Origin: Anaerolinea thermophila
Lineage (GTDB): Bacteria > Chloroflexota > Anaerolineae > Anaerolineales > Villigracilaceae
NCBI GenBank assembly: GCA_022729775.1
Contig: DZBA01000025.1
Coordinates: forward strand, 1 to 16,960
Reading direction: 5' to 3'
Length of the DNA: 16,960 nt
In this document: one piece after another, positions 14,023-16,960 of the stretch
Position numbering within the stretch: position 1 is the first letter of the stretch
Layout of the letters: each line of letters begins with the position of its first letter
Translations under genes and position numbers: made by a program
Notes under the pieces: generated by a model
What the model saw: the letters and a program-made list of their open reading frames with translations, nothing else
Database searches by the model: none
What the model was told of the DNA's origin: nothing

Positions 14023-15372
14023 GTGACAAAAAATATCTTTCATTTGGTTTCGCTTGGCTGCGCAAAAAACACAGTAGATTCTGATTCGATGGCGCAGCTG
14101 CTTTTACGCGATGGGTATCAAGCAACGGACGACCCAAAGAAAGCCTCTGTGTTGATTGTCAATACCTGCGGTTTTATCGGTCCAGCAAAAGAAGAGTCCT
14201 ACCTTGTTTTGGGCGAGCTGGCGCAGATGAAGCGCAAGGGACAGGTGCTAATTGCTGCGGGGTGTTTAACCCAGCGTTATGGCGCGGAAGTGGCGCGCAA
14301 AGTCCCCGGTGTGGATGGCATTCTCGGCACGCGCCGTTGGATGGATATTGTGCAGGTGGTACAGGAAACGCGCAAGGGCAAACGCCCTGAACCTGTTTAT
14401 CACATCCCCGAAAGCGCGGAGGTGGTCGGCTCGGATGAGCATGACGCATTGCGCGTAAGCATTGCAGGCGCAAGCGCGTATCTCAAAATAGCGGATGGAT
14501 GCCGCCGCCCGTGCGCCTTCTGCGCGATTCCGCTTATCAAAGGGACTGCGGTTTCGCGCCCAGTGGATTTGATTCTTAACGAAGCGCGCCAGCTGCGTGA
14601 TGCAGGCGTGCGCGAGTTGATTCTCATTGCGCAGGATACCACCGATTACGGTCACGATTTGGGCATGAAGGATGGTCTCGCGCTGTTGCTCGAACAGTTA
14701 ACCGACGCCGTGCCGGATATGGATTGGATTCGTATTATGTATTCATACCCCGGTTATGTCACAGATAAGTTGATCGAAGTGATGGCGACGCGCAAACAAG
14801 TATTGCCCTATCTCGATATTCCCTTACAGCACGCGCACCCGCAGACTTTGTACCGCATGAAGCGCCCATCGAATGTGGATTGGGTATATAAAACGTTGGA
14901 AAAAATGCGCGGCGCGATTTCTGATTTGGCGATTCGCACCACATTTATTGTCGGCTACCCCGGCGAGACAGACGAGGAATTCCAAACCTTGTATGACTTT
15001 GTAAAACAGATTCGCTTCGACCGCGTGGGCGCTTTCCAATTTTCCTTCGAGCCCGGCACAACATCCGCGCCGCTGGGCGACCCCGTTCCGGCGGAGGTCA
15101 AGCAGGAACGTTTTGAGCGGCTGATGGAATTGCAGCAGCCGATTTCACTGCAAGTGAATCAATCTTATGTCGGCAAAACGCTGGATGTATTGGTTGAAGG
15201 CTTTGATAACGGCATTACGGTTGGGCGTTCTTACCGCGACGCGCCCGAAATTGACGGGCTTGTCCTTGTAGAAGGAAAAGCGCGGGTGGGGGACATCATT
15301 ACTGCCAAAATCACCGGCGCAATGGAATATGATTTAACGGGCGTATTAACCCCGCGTTTGTTGAATTTGTAA
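14023..15372 (+). CDS. rimO: Ribosomal protein S12 methylthiotransferase RimO
   Basis: Radical-SAM enzyme that adds a methylthio group to a conserved aspartate of ribosomal protein S12. The 449 residues show the UPF0004 domain with Fe-S cysteines Cys13, Cys49 and Cys81 and the RimO start FHLVSLGCAKNTVDSD. The radical-SAM CxxxCxxC is Cys160, Cys164 and Cys167 (DGCRRPCAFCAIP). YSYPGYVTDKLIEVM and YLDIPLQHAHPQTLYRMKRP (263-282) follow, then a C-terminal TRAM domain (about 380-445). These favour RimO over the tRNA enzyme MiaB. Translation starts with GTG at 14023; AGGA, overlapping the upstream stop region, lies nine bases before it. The 13-nt spacing from the RodZ-like gene implies co-transcription. 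No poly-T tract follows the + strand hairpin downstream, so its own terminator is unclear. Confidence 0.95.
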   Translation: MTKNIFHLVSLGCAKNTVDSDSMAQLLLRDGYQATDDPKKASVLIVNTCGFIGPAKEESYLVLGELAQMKRKGQVLIAAGCLTQRYGAEVARKVPGVDGILGTRRWMDIVQVVQETRKGKRPEPVYHIPESAEVVGSDEHDALRVSIAGASAYLKIADGCRRPCAFCAIPLIKGTAVSRPVDLILNEARQLRDAGVRELILIAQDTTDYGHDLGMKDGLALLLEQLTDAVPDMDWIRIMYSYPGYVTDKLIEVMATRKQVLPYLDIPLQHAHPQTLYRMKRPSNVDWVYKTLEKMRGAISDLAIRTTFIVGYPGETDEEFQTLYDFVKQIRFDRVGAFQFSFEPGTTSAPLGDPVPAEVKQERFERLMELQQPISLQVNQSYVGKTLDVLVEGFDNGITVGRSYRDAPEIDGLVLVEGKARVGDIITAKITGAMEYDLTGVLTPRLLNL

Positions 15373-15384
15373 GCGCAAAAAAAA

Positions 15385-15413
15385 TTTCCCGCAGATGTTG
15401 AAATCTGCGGGAA
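15385..15413 (-). terminator. Intrinsic terminator of acpP
   Basis: TTCCCGCAGAT (15386-15396) pairs with ATCTGCGGGAA (15403-15413) around six bases, an 11-bp stem. Read on the minus strand the stem is followed by a long T run (complement of the A8 tract at about 15377-15384). It therefore terminates acpP. On the plus strand there is no T tract, so it is only a hairpin for rimO. Confidence 0.85.
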
Positions 15414-15441
15414 TTCGAAAATACGAATAATCTATCTGTGA

Positions 15442-15675
15442 TTATTTGTGACCGTCAATGTATGCGACAGCTTCACCGACAGTGGTGATTTTCTGCGCGT
15501 CTTCATCAGAAATCTCCGCGCCGAATTTATCCTCGAACGCCATGATCAATTCAACAAGGTCGAGCGAATCGGCTTCGAGGTCTTCACGGAAGCGGGCTTC
15601 CATGGTGATCTTCGCCTCATCCGCGCCGAGTAAATCCTTAACGATCCCTTTAAGTTCAGTATATGTGTCAGACAT
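15442..15675 (-). CDS. acpP: Acyl carrier protein
   Basis: Carrier of acyl chains in type II fatty-acid synthesis, 77 residues, strongly acidic and helical. Ser37 in the motif EADSLDLVEL is the 4'-phosphopantetheine attachment site. The following helix (VELIMAFEDKFGAEISDEDAQKITTVGEAVAYI) is standard. A strong SD (AAAGGAG) precedes the ATG by seven bases. It stands alone here, without fab genes, and has its own promoter and terminator, consistent with high, independent expression. Confidence 0.95.
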   Translation of the reverse strand: MSDTYTELKGIVKDLLGADEAKITMEARFREDLEADSLDLVELIMAFEDKFGAEISDEDAQKITTVGEAVAYIDGHK

Positions 15676-15705
15676 AAAAAATCTCCTTTATCAAATTAGT
15701 TAGTT

Positions 15706-15733
15706 ATTGTAATCAAGTTACAAGGGCTGTCAA
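15706..15733 (-). promoter_or_regulatory. Strong promoter of acpP
   Basis: On the minus strand a perfect -35 TTGACA (15733-15728) and a -10 TACAAT (15711-15706) are 16 bases apart. Transcription would begin near 15699, leaving a leader of about 24 nt with the SD. The divergent isomerase gene must initiate within the same 91-base gap (15676-15766); I see no equally good promoter for it. Confidence 0.75.
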
Positions 15734-15766
15734 GCCAGAGCCTACATAAATCAGGAACACTACCCC

Positions 15767-16798
15767 ATGTCAAAAGTTGCGCCCATTGACCAAAGAAAAG
15801 CCGACCACATTAAAATAAATTTAGAGAATGATGTGCGTTCCGCGCTGACCAACGGACTCGAAGCATATCGTTTTACTCATGAAGCCTTGCCCGAACTCGA
15901 CCTTGCGCGGGTGGATTCTTCCACCGAGTTGTTCGGCGCGCGCTTATCTGCTCCCATCCTGGTTAGCTCCATGACCGGCGGAACAGACTCCGCGCACGCG
16001 ATCAACTTGAATCTGGCAGAAGCCGCGCAGGAGTGCAAGGTCGCAATGGGGGTGGGGAGTCAACGCGCCGCGCTCGAACATCCCGAACAGGTTAAAACTT
16101 TTCAAGTGCGCAGTGTCGCGCCGGATATTTTGCTATTTGCAAACCTCGGCGCGGTGCAATTGAATTATGGATATGGCGTTGACGAGTGTCGCCGCGTGGT
16201 GGATATGATTCAAGCGAACGCGCTCATTCTGCACTTGAACCCATTGCAGGAAGCGGTGCAAGACGCAGGCGATACAAATTTTGAAGGTCTGGCAAAAAAA
16301 ATCGAAGAGGTTTGCAGGAAAATAGACGTGCCAGTCATTATCAAAGAAGTCGGTTGGGGAATTTCGGAACGCAGCGCGAAACTGCTTGCAGAGTGCGGCG
16401 TATCCGCGATTGATGTGGCGGGCGCGGGCGGCACAAGCTGGTCACAGGTGGAGATGTACCGCGCGCCGGATGAGTTCACCCGCCAACTCGCCGCGAGCTT
16501 CATCGGCTGGGGAATTTCGACTGCTGAATCTATTTTGAATGTCAAAAAATCCGCGCCCGATATGACCATCTTCGCCAGCGGTGGCATCAAAGATGGGCTT
16601 GACATTGCCAAATGCGTTGCGCTTGGCGCAAAACTCGGCGGCATGGCTGGCGGGTTTTTGAAAGCGGCGGCGGCTTCCACCGAAAGCGTGGTCGAACTCA
16701 TGCAGCTGACGAAGAAGCAGGTCGAGGTCACGATGTTTGCTTGTGGGGTAGGGAAGCTGGACGGGCTAACGGCTGGAAAACTAAAAGAAGTCGTATAA
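15767..16798 (+). CDS. fni: Type 2 isopentenyl-diphosphate delta-isomerase
   Basis: FMN- and NAD(P)H-dependent enzyme that interconverts isopentenyl and dimethylallyl diphosphate, the C5 units of isoprenoids. The 343 residues fit a TIM barrel of this family. Visible are the N-terminal RKADHI (10-15), SSMTGGT (67-73), GVGSQRAALE (95-104), LFANLGAVQL (123-132), LHLNPLQEAVQ (155-165, with Gln161 and Glu162 where the catalytic Gln-Glu lies), the FMN-site Lys193 in IIKEVGWGIS, GAGGTSW (219-225) and FASGGIKDG (269-277). The type 1 (Nudix) isomerase is excluded by these motifs. AGGA lies about nine bases before the ATG. It is divergent from acpP, and no other isoprenoid gene is in the window. Type 2 enzymes appear with either the mevalonate or MEP route, so the pathway is not decided. 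Confidence 0.95.
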   Translation: MSKVAPIDQRKADHIKINLENDVRSALTNGLEAYRFTHEALPELDLARVDSSTELFGARLSAPILVSSMTGGTDSAHAINLNLAEAAQECKVAMGVGSQRAALEHPEQVKTFQVRSVAPDILLFANLGAVQLNYGYGVDECRRVVDMIQANALILHLNPLQEAVQDAGDTNFEGLAKKIEEVCRKIDVPVIIKEVGWGISERSAKLLAECGVSAIDVAGAGGTSWSQVEMYRAPDEFTRQLAASFIGWGISTAESILNVKKSAPDMTIFASGGIKDGLDIAKCVALGAKLGGMAGGFLKAAAASTESVVELMQLTKKQVEVTMFACGVGKLDGLTAGKLKEVV

Positions 16799-16832
16799 TA
16801 AGCGGACTGTGGGGAATCCCACGCCAAAAGCA

Positions 16833-16960
16833 ATGACTACCCTCACCCTTTCCACTCTCGAAAGCCATCTCTGGGAAGCCGCAAATATTTTGCGCGGCTC
16901 TCCTGTTGACCGCACGGACTGGAAGAGTTACATCCTGCCGTTGATGTTCTTCAAGCGGAT
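16833..16960 (+). CDS. hsdM: Type I restriction-modification DNA methylase subunit HsdM, 5' part only
   Basis: Only the first 42 codons lie in the window; the gene continues past the right edge. The translation reads MTTLTLSTLESHLWEAANILR followed by GSPVDRTDWKSYILPLMFFKR. The stretch from LESHLWEAANILRG to YILPLMFFKR matches the HsdM_N helical domain that begins type I N6-adenine methylases. Its product would methylate the recognition site together with HsdS. The ATG lies 34 nt after the isomerase stop, with no obvious SD; a small hairpin (GTGGG 16809-16813 with CCCAC 16818-16822) precedes it. HsdS and HsdR, or other defence genes, are expected to the right. The catalytic NPPF motif is outside the window, so activity cannot be judged. 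Confidence 0.78.
   Translation, partial: MTTLTLSTLESHLWEAANILRGSPVDRTDWKSYILPLMFFKR

Noticed and set aside
16210..16833. 207-codon open frame antisense to the isopentenyl isomerase
   Set aside because: It is fully opposite a gene with clear family motifs; its Ser/Ala/Pro-rich composition is typical of a shadow of GC-rich coding sequence.
1..16960. tRNA, rRNA, riboswitch or insertion sequence
   Set aside because: By eye no cloverleaf, conserved rRNA stretch, known riboswitch core or transposase was found; gaps between genes are 148 bases or less. A covariance-model scan would settle this.

Overview
The window looks like chromosomal DNA from a Chloroflexota bacterium, most likely class Anaerolineae. 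This is an inference from gene content and style: an OppA-type lipoprotein transporter, an FtsB/DivIC protein with a Thr-Pro-rich tail, a RodZ-like protein with two HTH_25 domains, a HisKA_7TM-type diguanylate cyclase and a type 2 isopentenyl-diphosphate isomerase. No rRNA or taxonomic marker confirms it. Base composition is moderate, with many GCGCG words. The window is gene-dense: no gap without a gene exceeds 148 bases, and I see no rRNA, tRNA, CRISPR array, IS element or attachment site.

Region 1 (1-6224, + strand) is a complete five-gene oligopeptide ABC transporter operon: oppD, oppF, oppA, oppB, oppC. A near-consensus promoter (TTGACG-16-TATAAT) precedes oppD, and a 12-bp-stem terminator follows oppC. 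Two internal elements could raise the binding protein above the other subunits. One is an 11-base perfect Shine-Dalgarno sequence with no well-placed start codon before oppA. The other is a strong hairpin with a T-rich tail after it. The transporter would import peptides.

Region 2 (6218-11699, - strand) is a four-gene cluster read right to left: an FtsB/DivIC-like division protein, a seven-TM/PAS/GAF/GAF/GGDEF diguanylate cyclase, lysA (diaminopimelate decarboxylase) and a DUF711 protein of unknown function. Spacings are 30 nt, a 4-nt overlap and 9 nt, so one transcript is likely. The predicted promoter puts the transcription start at the ftsB ATG, which suggests a leaderless mRNA. The cluster joins division, c-di-GMP signalling and the lysine/peptidoglycan precursor branch.

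Region 3 (11700-15372, + strand) holds rplI (ribosomal protein L9 with an acidic/basic Ala-rich tail), a perfect 15-bp hairpin, a RodZ-like membrane protein with a duplicated HTH_25 domain, and rimO (S12 methylthiotransferase, GTG start), 13 nt downstream.

Region 4 (15386-16960) holds acpP on the - strand with its own consensus-like promoter, strong SD and terminator. Divergent from it is the type 2 IPP isomerase (fni). The first 42 codons of a type I restriction-modification DNA methylase (hsdM) then run off the right edge.

The window is mostly housekeeping. The parts most worth a second look are the ftsB-DGC-lysA-DUF711 cluster, the double-HTH RodZ-like protein, the oppA expression signals and the truncated restriction-modification locus at the edge.
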